Of a DNA stretch of 52,846 nucleotides, positions 24,718 through 32,976 are shown in pieces. The position numbers were made by a program, and so were the translations under genes. The DNA comes from JBCCEJ01 sp039030335 (GTDB lineage: Bacteria > Pseudomonadota > Gammaproteobacteria > HK1). Each line of letters opens with the position of its first letter. Position 1 is the stretch's first letter. The notes beneath the pieces were generated by a model. That model was not told the origin of the DNA. It searched no databases and saw only the letters and a program-made list of their open reading frames with translations. The stretch is taken from positions 1 through 52,846 of the forward strand of contig JBCCEJ010000039.1 of assembly GCA_039030335.1 (NCBI GenBank). The letters are read 5' to 3'.

Positions 24718-25650
24718 TCAGTGCTCCCGGCCAAGCGTCAGTGAGACAAACAGGTCTTCGAGCGAACGCTGTTCCGTCTCGAGTTGACGCAGGCCGAGAC
24801 CGCTCAACGAGCACACTACCGCGTCGATGGTTTCAGCGCGGCCGTCATGGCTGACAGTAAGTTCCAGCGGCCCGTCCAGGCGCACGGACAGAACACCGAC
24901 GGCGCTTTCGAGCGCCGCCCGGACGGTGTCGGTAACTGGCTCCGCGACACGGGCTACCAACTCGCCGCTGCTACCGGTGCCCGCGGTCACCAGGGAATCA
25001 TCGAAGACGATCTGACCACGCCGTAGCAGCAGCACGCGATCGCAGACGCTCTGGACCTCCGGGAGAATGTGGGTCGACAGGATCACCCCGCGCTCACGGC
25101 CAAGTTCCCGTATGAGCGCGCGGACCTCGCGCAGCTGGTTTGGATCCAGTCCAGAGGTCGGCTCATCCAGGATCACGACGCTGGGGTCGTGAACGAGTGC
25201 CTGCGCGATGCCGACTCTCTGTTGAAATCCCTTGGAGAGGTGGCCGATCAGGCGTTTCCCGACTTCATCCAGACCGGTTTGCGCCTTGACGGCGGCGATT
25301 CGGGCCGCGCGATGGCGCCGGTGCACGCCGCGCAACTCGGCGCAGAAGGCGAGCAGTTCGTCCACCGACTGGTCGCGATACAGCGGCGGTTGTTCCGGCA
25401 GGTAACCGATCTGCCGCTTGGCTTTGGCGGGCTGCTCCAGCAGATCGATCCCGGCGACGGTAATACCGCCGGCCGTCGGGGTCAGGGCCCCGGCCAGCAT
25501 TTGCATCGTCGTGGATTTTCCGGCCCCGTTAGGACCGAGGAACCCGACCACTTCGCCGCGTCGTAACGTGAACGACACGGCGTCGACCGCAGTCAGGTCA
25601 CCGAAGCGGCGCGTCAGCGCAGTCGCATCGATGAGGGAGGAAGTGGACAT
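24718..25650 (-). CDS. ABC transporter ATP-binding protein (GldA/CcmA-like)
   Basis: 310 aa. Walker A GPNGAGKST, Q-loop YLPEQPPLY, signature LSKGFQQRVGIAQAL and Walker B VVILDEPTSGLDPNQ are all intact, followed by a ~90-residue C-terminal regulatory domain. It energises the GldF-like permease encoded just downstream. A TATAAT lies only eight bases before its ATG, so the transcript may be leaderless. It starts 27 bp after rpmG, so read-through from the ribosomal operon is also possible. Confidence 0.93.
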   Translation of the reverse strand: MSTSSLIDATALTRRFGDLTAVDAVSFTLRRGEVVGFLGPNGAGKSTTMQMLAGALTPTAGGITVAGIDLLEQPAKAKRQIGYLPEQPPLYRDQSVDELLAFCAELRGVHRRHRAARIAAVKAQTGLDEVGKRLIGHLSKGFQQRVGIAQALVHDPSVVILDEPTSGLDPNQLREVRALIRELGRERGVILSTHILPEVQSVCDRVLLLRRGQIVFDDSLVTAGTGSSGELVARVAEPVTDTVRAALESAVGVLSVRLDGPLELTVSHDGRAETIDAVVCSLSGLGLRQLETEQRSLEDLFVSLTLGREH

Positions 25651-25658
25651 GGGGCCGC

Positions 25659-25664
25659 ATTATA
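25659..25664 (-). promoter_or_regulatory. Consensus -10 element immediately before the ABC ATPase start
   Basis: TATAAT (25664-25659 on the minus strand) is followed by GCGGCCCC and then the ATG at 25650. Transcription initiated seven or so bases downstream would begin at or next to the start codon, giving a leaderless message. No good -35 is seen at 17 bp, and there is no Shine-Dalgarno sequence. Confidence 0.4.
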
Positions 25665-25677
25665 GCGGCGCCACGTT

Positions 25678-25833
25678 CTACTTGATTTTGGATTCCTTGT
25701 AGACCACGTGTTTGCGAATCACGGGATCGAATTTTTTCATTTCGATCTTTTCCGGCGTCGTCCGCTTGTTCTTGGTCGTCGTGTAGTAGTGCCCGGTGCC
25801 GGCACTCGAAACCAGTTTGATCTTGTCGCGCAT
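25678..25833 (-). CDS. rpmG: 50S ribosomal protein L33
   Basis: 51 aa. L33 is a small basic large-subunit protein. The sequence MRDKIKLVSSAGTGHYYTTT, then KNKRTTPEKIEMKKFDPVIR and a lysine-rich end, is diagnostic. It is the form without zinc-binding cysteines. ATG 25833 has AGAAGGAG upstream. It follows rpmB by 19 bp in the usual rpmB-rpmG operon. Confidence 0.97.
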   Translation of the reverse strand: MRDKIKLVSSAGTGHYYTTTKNKRTTPEKIEMKKFDPVIRKHVVYKESKIK

Positions 25834-25852
25834 GACTAGGCTCCTTCTCGGT

Positions 25853-26089
25853 TCAGACTTTCGCGCCGTCGGCGCGCAGATCCGCCAAAACTACATCGAT
25901 ACCTTTCTTATCGATGATGCGCAACCCCTTAGCGGATACCCGCAGCCGTATCCAGCGGTTTTCGGCTTCGCTCCAAAAGCGGCGCGAGTGCAGATTCGGC
26001 AGGAAGCGCCTACGCGTCTTGTTGTTGGCGTGGGATACATTGTTTCCGGTAACCGGGCGCTTGCCGGTGACCTGGCAGACTCTGGACAT
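25853..26089 (-). CDS. rpmB: 50S ribosomal protein L28
   Basis: 78 aa. The diagnostic beginning MSRVCQVTGKRPVTGNNVSH, then ANNKTRRRFLPNLHSRRFW, identifies L28. ATG 26089 is the normal start. It is first gene of rpmB-rpmG, with a good sigma-70 promoter at 26156-26184. radC lies upstream on the same strand, as in many gammaproteobacteria. Confidence 0.97.
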   Translation of the reverse strand: MSRVCQVTGKRPVTGNNVSHANNKTRRRFLPNLHSRRFWSEAENRWIRLRVSAKGLRIIDKKGIDVVLADLRADGAKV

Positions 26090-26155
26090 CTCAAGGTCCT
26101 GTTGGTTTGCTCGGAAGAGGCCGGCCGCCGGGTGGAGGCCGGAAAAAGACCGCGT

Positions 26156-26184
26156 TTTATACCAGTTGCCGGCCCTTGCCTCAA
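26156..26184 (-). promoter_or_regulatory. Sigma-70 promoter of rpmB-rpmG
   Basis: On the minus strand, TTGAGG (26184-26179) and TATAAA (26161-26156) are 17 bp apart, about 67 bp before the rpmB ATG. It is among the best-spaced promoters in the window and suits a ribosomal-protein operon. Confidence 0.65.
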
Positions 26185-26214
26185 GTCCTGACTGTGAGTT
26201 TGAAGAGCCCGCGT

Positions 26215-26967
26215 CTACATCAGACCGCGCTCGGCAAACGACACCGGGTCGCCATCGCCAACCACAAAGTGGTCCAGTACGCGAATCTCCAGCAGTCCCA
26301 ACGCGTCTACCAGCCGTCTGGTCAGGCGCCGATCTGCCGCGCTTGGCTCTGGTGAACCGGATGGATGGTTGTGTGCGAAGATCACAGCCGCAGCGTTGGC
26401 TGCGAGCGCCTTGCGCACCACCTCACGCGGGTGGACCGTGGCTGCGTCGATAGTGCCGTTGAACAGCTCCTCGAAGCGGATAACGCGGTGCCGGTTGTCG
26501 AGGAACAGCGCGGCAAAGACTTCGTGGGGCCGCCGCGCGAGCCGGGCCCGCAAGAACTGTCTGACGGCGGTCGGACTGGTCAGCCTTTCTCCATGGCGGA
26601 GTTCCGCGGCCAGATAGCGGCGCCCCAACTCGAGCCCCGCGTGTACCGCCGCGACCTTGGCGTGCCCGAAACCAGGCACGCGGGAGAGCTGCACGGGTCC
26701 GGCGTCCAGCAGTCGGGCCAGGCCACCGAATTCATCCAGCGCGTGCTGCGCGACAGTCAGAGCGCTGCGTCCTGGTAAACCTGTGCGAACGAACACCGCC
26801 AGCAGCTCGGCGTCGGAGAGCGCTTCACCACCGAGCCGCAGCAGCCGCTCACGCGGCCCATCCGTGCGCGGGCGCGGCCGCCGGACCGGGCGCGGTGCTG
26901 GCGACCCGGTCGCGCACTCCGGGGAGTCGCCCGCGTGCGGGTCCGATGGCAGACGGAATGCTGTCAC
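26215..26967 (-). CDS. radC: RadC-family JAB-domain protein
   Basis: About 250 aa. It begins in family register at GPRERLLRLGGEALSDAELL; a helix-hairpin-helix segment (LSRVPGFGHAKVAAVHAG) precedes the JAB/MPN metalloprotease-like domain with the zinc motif AHNHPSGSPEPSAADR. RadC was once linked to DNA repair, but its role is unsettled. The start is uncertain: no ATG is available and GTG 26967 or GTG 27009 are open; I use 26967, which has AGGGG close upstream. The divergent coaBC gene next to it is the standard arrangement. Confidence 0.88.
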   Translation of the reverse strand: MTAFRLPSDPHAGDSPECATGSPAPRPVRRPRPRTDGPRERLLRLGGEALSDAELLAVFVRTGLPGRSALTVAQHALDEFGGLARLLDAGPVQLSRVPGFGHAKVAAVHAGLELGRRYLAAELRHGERLTSPTAVRQFLRARLARRPHEVFAALFLDNRHRVIRFEELFNGTIDAATVHPREVVRKALAANAAAVIFAHNHPSGSPEPSAADRRLTRRLVDALGLLEIRVLDHFVVGDGDPVSFAERGLM

Positions 26968-27151
26968 GCACCCCTGCACACGACCCGAACTGGTGTTTGA
27001 TGCCCCCACACTGGCTCCTTATGCGCTGCGTGATATGCGAGACTCTAGGGTTACCGGGACGCGCCGCGCAAAGTTGTGTAACTCTGCCTGGCGGGAGCGT
27101 TCCGACGGTGCCGTGACGCCGACTGTGCCGCGGCACTCAAAGGAGCACAAT

Positions 27152-28360
27152 ATGCGAGTCCTGCTGGGGATCTCCGGCGGCATCGCCGCCTACAAAACTG
27201 CCGAGCTGGTCCGACGTTTGCGCGATCGCGGAGCGGATGTTCGGGTGGTCATGACTACGTCTGCCCAAGCGTTCATAACGCCGCTCACGTTGCAGGCGGT
27301 GTCAGGAAATCCTGTTCATACGTCGCTGCTGGACGAGTCGGCGGAGGCGGCGATGGGACATATAGAACTGGCGCGGTGGGCCGATCTCGTGCTCGTTGCC
27401 CCGGCTACGGCCAATACGCTCGCCCGGCTGGCGCACGGATTCGCCGACGATCTGTTGAGCACGCTCTGCCTGGCGACGACGGCGCCTCTCGCGGTGGCGC
27501 CGGCGATGAATCAGCAGATGTGGGTGGCGGCCGCGACGCAGTCGAATATGCGGACGCTGGCCGCTCGGAAAGTCCACGTATGGGGGCCCGATGCAGGCTC
27601 GCAGGCGTGCGGTGAAACCGGACCTGGACGGATGCTCGATCCCCTGGAGCTGGTGGAACGCGTCATGGCGATAAGGACCGGTCTGGAAGCGCTCGCTCCA
27701 ACCGTCCTGGCCGGTCAGCGCGTCGTGGTAACCGCTGGTCCTACCCGTGAGGCGATCGATCCGGTGCGCTACATCACGAACCACAGCTCCGGCAAAATGG
27801 GCTACGCGGTAGCGCAGGCCGCGCGCGAGGCCGGCGCCGACGTGACACTCGTTAGCGGGCCCACCGCGCTGTCTCCGCCGCAGGGTGTCGAATGTGTCAG
27901 TGTGACGAGTGCCGCGGATATGCTGACGGCGGTCTCGGCTGTCATCGATCGCGCCGACGTTTTTGTGAGCGCCGCCGCCGTCGCCGACTATGCGCCGGCG
28001 GAGGCGGCGGTATCCAAGATCAAGAAATCCACCGACGACATGGTTTTGAGTCTGCGCCGCAATCCCGATGTACTGGCCACTGTTGCGGGTCGGCCGTCGG
28101 CGCCGTTCACGGTCGGTTTCGCGGCTGAGACCGATGACCTGGAGCGCAACGCTCGCGGCAAACTGAGCCGCAAGAAGCTGCAGATGATCGCCGCCAATGT
28201 CGTCGGTGAGGGGCGCGGCTTCAATGTGGATGAAAACACGCTGACGGTGTATTGGGGGGATGGTCAGGCCACGCTCGGGCCAGCCGACAAACTGTCCGTC
28301 GCGCGTGACCTGATCGCCTTGGTCGCCGAGCGTCGCGAGGCGTTGGCAAATACCGGTTGA
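27152..28360 (+). CDS. coaBC: Bifunctional phosphopantothenoylcysteine decarboxylase / phosphopantothenate-cysteine ligase
   Basis: 402 aa. It makes 4'-phosphopantetheine for coenzyme A in two steps: CTP-dependent coupling of cysteine (CoaB) and FMN-dependent decarboxylation (CoaC). CoaC is N-terminal, with LLGISGGIAAYKTAELVRRL, the His of GHIELARWAD, and PAMNQQMW. CoaB starts near residue 190 with VVVTAGPTREAIDPVRYI and NHSSGKMGYAVA and contains ADYAPAE and KIKK. ATG 27152 has AAAGGAG six bases upstream. The reading frame is open far upstream, but that portion is antisense to radC. Confidence 0.97.
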   Translation: MRVLLGISGGIAAYKTAELVRRLRDRGADVRVVMTTSAQAFITPLTLQAVSGNPVHTSLLDESAEAAMGHIELARWADLVLVAPATANTLARLAHGFADDLLSTLCLATTAPLAVAPAMNQQMWVAAATQSNMRTLAARKVHVWGPDAGSQACGETGPGRMLDPLELVERVMAIRTGLEALAPTVLAGQRVVVTAGPTREAIDPVRYITNHSSGKMGYAVAQAAREAGADVTLVSGPTALSPPQGVECVSVTSAADMLTAVSAVIDRADVFVSAAAVADYAPAEAAVSKIKKSTDDMVLSLRRNPDVLATVAGRPSAPFTVGFAAETDDLERNARGKLSRKKLQMIAANVVGEGRGFNVDENTLTVYWGDGQATLGPADKLSVARDLIALVAERREALANTG

Positions 28361-28396
28361 TTACGCCTGGAAACCCGATAAGGACGAGCGACTCAC

Positions 28397-28852
28397 TTGG
28401 ACGGAGTAGAACTGAAGATCCTCGACACGCGCCTCGGTACCGACTTCCCGATGCCGGATTTTGCGACGACCGGTTCGGCCGGTATCGATCTGCGCGCCTG
28501 TGTGGACGCCGACCTGGAGCTCCGACCCGGCATGACCGAGCTGATCCCAACCGGCATGGCGGTGTATATCGGAGACCCCGGCTACGCAGCGGTGTTGTTG
28601 CCGCGCTCGGGCCTGGGACACAAACACGGTGTGGTACTCGGCAATCTGGTAGGACTGATCGACTCCGACTACCAGGGTCAGGTATTTGTGTCTTGTTGGA
28701 ACCGCGGCAGCGACTCCTTTACCATTTCGGCAGGCGAACGGATCGCCCAAATGGTCTTTGTACCGGTTGTGCAACCGCGTTTTAAGGTCGTAAAGGAGTT
28801 CACGCCCACGGAACGAGGAACCGGCGGCTTCGGTCATTCCGGGCGGCAATAG
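28397..28852 (+). CDS. dut: Deoxyuridine 5'-triphosphate nucleotidohydrolase
   Basis: 151 aa, TTG start. dUTPase hydrolyses dUTP to dUMP, preventing uracil incorporation and feeding thymidylate synthesis. The five trimeric dUTPase motifs are present: AGIDLRAC, PRSGLGHKHGVVLGN, GLIDSDYQGQ, GERIAQMVF and the C-terminal arm RGTGGFGHSG that closes over the active site. It sits between coaBC and algC as in Pseudomonas. Confidence 0.96.
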   Translation: MDGVELKILDTRLGTDFPMPDFATTGSAGIDLRACVDADLELRPGMTELIPTGMAVYIGDPGYAAVLLPRSGLGHKHGVVLGNLVGLIDSDYQGQVFVSCWNRGSDSFTISAGERIAQMVFVPVVQPRFKVVKEFTPTERGTGGFGHSGRQ

Positions 28853-28901
28853 AACTGGGCGTCTGACCTCTCAAGGCGCGTAAATTCGGCGGCACCGGAC
28901 G

Positions 28902-31445
28902 ATGAAAGCATCATCCAATTTTTCCAGACAAAAGCGCGAGCTGACCAAGCTCTGGCTGCGCTACCGCGTGCCGTTCACCGGTGCGATCGTATTGGCGCTC
29001 GTCCTCGGAGGCGGCACCACGATCTGGGAGAATTTCCGGGACGCCAACCAGGCATCGCATGAAACGGACGCGAAGCAGGTCATCGAAGCCGTTTCCGGTG
29101 CACTCGGAAATCCCGCCCGGGACCTCATCGCCGCGGTGGAAGCCGCCGCGCAGGACGCCAGCGTCGCGGAAGCCCTGAAGACCGGCGACCTGGACACCGC
29201 CACTGCCAAATCCGCCGAGCTTCGCCAGGCCTTGCCGGGCTCCCTGGGCGCTCGTTTGCTGGCTGTGAATGTTCGCAAGACGCTCTATGACGACCAGATG
29301 CCGCCGGTCAGTTTCGGCACTCTGGACCTCGTTCGCCGTGCGCGTACCGAAAGCCGGCCCGCGCCGGTGGAGGTGCACCTCGTCGGGCGCGATGAAGAGC
29401 ATGTAGCGGTGGTCAGGCCGGTACGCGCCGACGAACAGCTGCTCGGCTTTCTGCAGGCCGCGTACCCCATCGACGCAATCGCCGAGCGCACCAGCAGCCT
29501 GCCGGTCGGATCGTCATACGTGGAACTGATCCAGAGCGTCGCCGGCGGCAAACCGGTGATCCTCGGCCGTGCTGGCGACGCGAGCCTGAAATCGGGCGTG
29601 GGCCGCATCGTTCCGGTGCGCGGAACCGGCTGGCGACTCGTGTTCTGGTTCCCCGTGCCGACAGCGGCACAACTGGACGTGCTGAGCGACCTGTTGCCCG
29701 TGATCGCCGGGGTGGTCGTCTTGCTGTTACTGGCCGCCGTGGTCGTGCTCCTGGCGGTTCGTAAGCGCCGCCGTGAAGCGCGTCGGGTGATGTTGGGCGG
29801 CGCCGTAACAACCGTCGAAATCCAGTCGGCCGGGCCTGAGGGCGCGCTCGCCGGAGTCCCGTTCACCGAAGCTCCGGCCGAGCCGGTGGCGCCCCAGGCC
29901 GCAGCGCCGAAGGTGGCTGCGCCGCCGCCGCCGCCATCAGTTGACCTGGACCTGAGTGAACCGGTCGATCTGGACTTCTCATCGCTCCCGCCGCCACTTC
30001 CCGAAGTCGATGAAGGCCCGGAGCTCGAATTCCAGAGTGCTGCCGAGCCGGCTGCCGGCGGCGGGCGGCTGGATCCCGTGATCTTCCGCGCGTACGACAT
30101 CCGGGGGATCGTCGGCAACGGTTTGGATGTGGAGGTCGTGCGTTTGCTCGGGCAGGCGATTGGCACGGAGGCTTACGAACGCGGCCAGCAGACCATCGTC
30201 GTCGCGCGCGATGGGCGCACCAGCTCTGACGAGCTGCGCGATGCACTGGTGGACGGGCTGTTGTCCACCGGGCGTGACGTCATCGATATCGGCCGGGTGC
30301 CGACGCCGGTGTTGTATTTCGCCACCTACTTCCTGGATACCGGAAGCGGAGTCATGGTGACCGGCAGCCACAACCCTGCCAACTACAACGGGCTCAAGAT
30401 CATGCTGGGCGGTGAGACACTGTTCGGCGACGCGATCCAGGATCTGCGCGTTCGTGTGGAGAACGGTCAGCTGCATGAAGGCCGGGGCGAACTACAGCAG
30501 ATGGACCTGCTGGCCGACTACATTCGGCGAGTGAGCGAAGACATCCCCGTGGCGCTCGGACGCTCGTTTAAACTGGTCGTGGATTGCGGCAACGGGGTTG
30601 CCGGCGAGGTTGCTCCAAAACTTCTGCAGGCACTGGGGCACGATGTCGTAGAGCTCTATTGCGACATCGACGGCAGTTTCCCGAACCATGCGCCGGATCC
30701 CACGCAGCCTGCAAACCTGCAGGATCTGATCGCCACCGTGCGCGAGCAGAACGCGGACCTTGGTCTTGCGTTTGATGGTGATGGTGACCGCGTTGGCGTC
30801 GTGGACAATATCGGCAATATCATCTGGGCTGACCGTCTGATGATGATGTACGCAGCCGACATCCTCAGCCGGCACCCGGGCGCAGCGGTCGTGTTCGACG
30901 TGAAGAGCACGAGTCATCTGCGCACGGTCGTCGAGCAAAATGGCGGCGAGCCGATCATGGATAAGACCGGCCATTCCTTCATGAAGAATAAGCTTCTGGA
31001 AACTCCCGGCGCCCAGCTCGCCGGCGAATTGTCCGGTCACATCTTCTTCAAGGAGCGCTGGTACGGGTTCGACGACGGCATGTACTCCGCGGCGCGGCTG
31101 CTCGAATTGCTGATGGCTTCAGGCCGGCCGCCCGCCGAGGTCTTCGCGGAACTGCCAAGTGGCGTCAACACGCCCGAGCTGTACCTGCATCTGAATGAAG
31201 GTCAATCGAGCGGGATCATGCAAAAGGCCCTCGCCGCGGCGGCGCTGCCTGATGCGCAGCTCTATACGATCGATGGCCTGCGCGCGGAATTCGCTGACGG
31301 GTGGGGACTGATGCGCGCGTCGAACACGACCCCAGCCATCATTTTCCGCTTCGAGGGTGACGACGAAACGGCGCTGGAGCGCATCAAAGGCCTGTTCCGC
31401 GCAATTCTGGCCGAGGTGGACAGCTCCCTCGAGCTGCCGTTCTGA
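28902..31445 (+). CDS. algC: Phosphomannomutase/phosphoglucomutase AlgC with membrane-anchored N-terminal extension
   Basis: 847 aa, roughly twice the catalytic unit (~460). The N-terminal ~390 residues contain a membrane helix (about 24-43), a ~220-residue periplasmic region, a second helix (about 266-287) and a Pro/Ala-rich linker (about 325-385). The C-terminal mutase begins at PVIFRAYDIRGIVGNGLD. The phosphoserine loop is TGSHNP (Ser489), the metal loop DGDGDR (Asp625, Asp627, Asp629) and the sugar loop ELSGHIFFKE. It interconverts mannose or glucose 1- and 6-phosphates for LPS and exopolysaccharide. Similar N-terminal extensions are annotated on many gammaproteobacterial AlgC proteins. 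What the periplasmic part senses or binds is unknown. Confidence 0.94.
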   Translation: MKASSNFSRQKRELTKLWLRYRVPFTGAIVLALVLGGGTTIWENFRDANQASHETDAKQVIEAVSGALGNPARDLIAAVEAAAQDASVAEALKTGDLDTATAKSAELRQALPGSLGARLLAVNVRKTLYDDQMPPVSFGTLDLVRRARTESRPAPVEVHLVGRDEEHVAVVRPVRADEQLLGFLQAAYPIDAIAERTSSLPVGSSYVELIQSVAGGKPVILGRAGDASLKSGVGRIVPVRGTGWRLVFWFPVPTAAQLDVLSDLLPVIAGVVVLLLLAAVVVLLAVRKRRREARRVMLGGAVTTVEIQSAGPEGALAGVPFTEAPAEPVAPQAAAPKVAAPPPPPSVDLDLSEPVDLDFSSLPPPLPEVDEGPELEFQSAAEPAAGGGRLDPVIFRAYDIRGIVGNGLDVEVVRLLGQAIGTEAYERGQQTIVVARDGRTSSDELRDALVDGLLSTGRDVIDIGRVPTPVLYFATYFLDTGSGVMVTGSHNPANYNGLKIMLGGETLFGDAIQDLRVRVENGQLHEGRGELQQMDLLADYIRRVSEDIPVALGRSFKLVVDCGNGVAGEVAPKLLQALGHDVVELYCDIDGSFPNHAPDPTQPANLQDLIATVREQNADLGLAFDGDGDRVGVVDNIGNIIWADRLMMMYAADILSRHPGAAVVFDVKSTSHLRTVVEQNGGEPIMDKTGHSFMKNKLLETPGAQLAGELSGHIFFKERWYGFDDGMYSAARLLELLMASGRPPAEVFAELPSGVNTPELYLHLNEGQSSGIMQKALAAAALPDAQLYTIDGLRAEFADGWGLMRASNTTPAIIFRFEGDDETALERIKGLFRAILAEVDSSLELPF

Positions 31446-31468
31446 TAAACCCGCCAGGAGTTGTCACC

Positions 31469-32374
31469 ATGTCTCTGGACTCCACCCAGGCCCTGAACGT
31501 TGCGCAGGTTCTGGCTGATGCGCTGCCCTACATACAGCAGTTCAAAGGCCGCACCATCGTTATCAAGTACGGTGGTAATGCGATGGTCGATGGCAACCTC
31601 AAGAACGGCTTTGCCCGCGACGTCGTGCTGATGAAGCTCGTCGGCATGAATCCGGTCGTAGTCCACGGCGGCGGCCCGCAGATCGGGCAGGTGCTCGAGA
31701 AGATCGGGAAGGAGAGCAACTTCATCGACGGCATGCGGGTCACCGACAGCGAGACGATGGATGTGGTCGAAATGGTGTTGGGCGGCCTCGTCAACAAAGA
31801 GATCGTGCAACTCATCAACATGCAGGGCGGTTCGGCGGTCGGCCTGACCGGCAAGGACGGTGACCTCATCCACGCTGAAAAAATGCAGGTCGTGAGGCAT
31901 TCGCCGGAGCTGGACGCACCGGAGATTATCGACCTCGGGCACGTCGGCGAGGTTGCAAGCGTGCGAACGTCTGTGATCGACATGCTCGTATCGGGCGATT
32001 TCATTCCCGTTATCGCGCCGATTGGCGTTGGCGCGGACGGTCGTTCCTACAACATCAATGCAGATCTCGTGGCGGGCGCTGTGGCGAGCAAGCTGCAGGC
32101 GGAGAAACTCATACTGCTCACGAACACGCCGGGACTGTTGGACGCGCACGGGCAGGTGCTGTCCGGCCTGGACGCCCGCGACGTGGAACGCCTGATCGAG
32201 GAAGGTGTAATACACGGCGGTATGTTGCCCAAGATTCGCACAGCCCTGGATGCCGTGCAGTCCGGGGTCGAGACGGCCCACATCATCGACGGGCGCGTCG
32301 CACATGCGGTGCTGCTGGAAGTCCTGACGAACGAGGGTGTGGGTACGTTGATACGCCGTCGCGGGGGCAGCTGA
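31469..32374 (+). CDS. argB: N-acetylglutamate kinase
   Basis: 301 aa. It phosphorylates N-acetyl-L-glutamate in arginine synthesis. The amino-acid-kinase fold begins FKGRTIVIKYGGNAM and has VVHGGGPQIGQVLEKIG, AVGLTGKDGDLIHAEK and GVIHGGMLPKIRTALDAV. An N-terminal helix before the kinase (ALNVAQVLADALPYIQQF) is the feature associated with hexameric, arginine-inhibited enzymes, suggesting feedback control. ATG 31469 has CAGGAG upstream. The stop overlaps the next gene (TGATG). Confidence 0.97.
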   Translation: MSLDSTQALNVAQVLADALPYIQQFKGRTIVIKYGGNAMVDGNLKNGFARDVVLMKLVGMNPVVVHGGGPQIGQVLEKIGKESNFIDGMRVTDSETMDVVEMVLGGLVNKEIVQLINMQGGSAVGLTGKDGDLIHAEKMQVVRHSPELDAPEIIDLGHVGEVASVRTSVIDMLVSGDFIPVIAPIGVGADGRSYNINADLVAGAVASKLQAEKLILLTNTPGLLDAHGQVLSGLDARDVERLIEEGVIHGGMLPKIRTALDAVQSGVETAHIIDGRVAHAVLLEVLTNEGVGTLIRRRGGS

Positions 32375-32976
32375 TGGCGCGGCCCGCGCCCGGTGAACGG
32401 CGTCGACAGATCCTCGAAGCGCTCGCACGTGAACTGGAGAGCGGTAGCACGGCGCGCATCACGACGGCGAGACTCGCTGCCACCGTCGGAGTATCCGAGG
32501 CGGCACTCTACCGCCACTTCCGCAGTAAAGGGGCCATGTACGAGGCCCTGATCGAGTTTGCGGAAGTTACCGTGTTTGGCGTCGTCAAACGAATCGCCGC
32601 AGAGCCCTGGACGCTGGAGCAACGTGTCAGCCGCATCGTGTCATCCGTGTTGACGTTCGCAGAGCGCAATCCCGGCATCTGCAGAGTCCTACTCGGTGAG
32701 GGGTTGGCCGGCGAAGCGCCGGAGCTGCGCGTGCGCGCGAGCCAGTTTTTCGAGCGTATAGAAACCGAGTTCCGCTCTTTGTTTCGCGAAGCAGAACTGG
32801 CGCGCGCGGGCGGCCGGGGACGCATTCCAGCCAGCCAGGCCGCAGCGCTCATCGCCGCGGTGCTCGAAGGGCGCCTCAGCCGGTTTTCGCGACTCGGGTT
32901 TCGCATTCCGGCGACCGCCGGTTGGGACATCGAGTGGTCCGTCCTGACCGACGCGTTGATTCAGGAGCAGGCTTGA
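32374..32976 (+). CDS. slmA: SlmA-type nucleoid occlusion factor (TetR fold)
   Basis: 200 aa. SlmA binds chromosomal sites and blocks FtsZ assembly over the nucleoid. ERRRQILEALARELE, then ITTARLAATVGVSEAALYRH and FRSKGAMYEALIEF closely follow SlmA's DNA-binding half. ERNPGICRVLLGEGL and LEGRLSRFSRLGFR match its C-terminal half. ATG 32374 overlaps the argB TGA, and slmA's TGA overlaps the following TTG, so argB-slmA-ygjP is translationally coupled. An ordinary TetR repressor is less likely given similarity over the full length. Confidence 0.9.
   Translation: MARPAPGERRRQILEALARELESGSTARITTARLAATVGVSEAALYRHFRSKGAMYEALIEFAEVTVFGVVKRIAAEPWTLEQRVSRIVSSVLTFAERNPGICRVLLGEGLAGEAPELRVRASQFFERIETEFRSLFREAELARAGGRGRIPASQAAALIAAVLEGRLSRFSRLGFRIPATAGWDIEWSVLTDALIQEQA

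Noticed and set aside
29285..30166. 293-codon minus-strand frame in the algC extension
   Set aside because: Antisense shadow of a long GC-rich gene; Ser/Thr/Arg-rich with no signals.
31262..32428. 388-codon minus-strand frame over argB
   Set aside because: Antisense shadow; argB on the plus strand is unambiguous.
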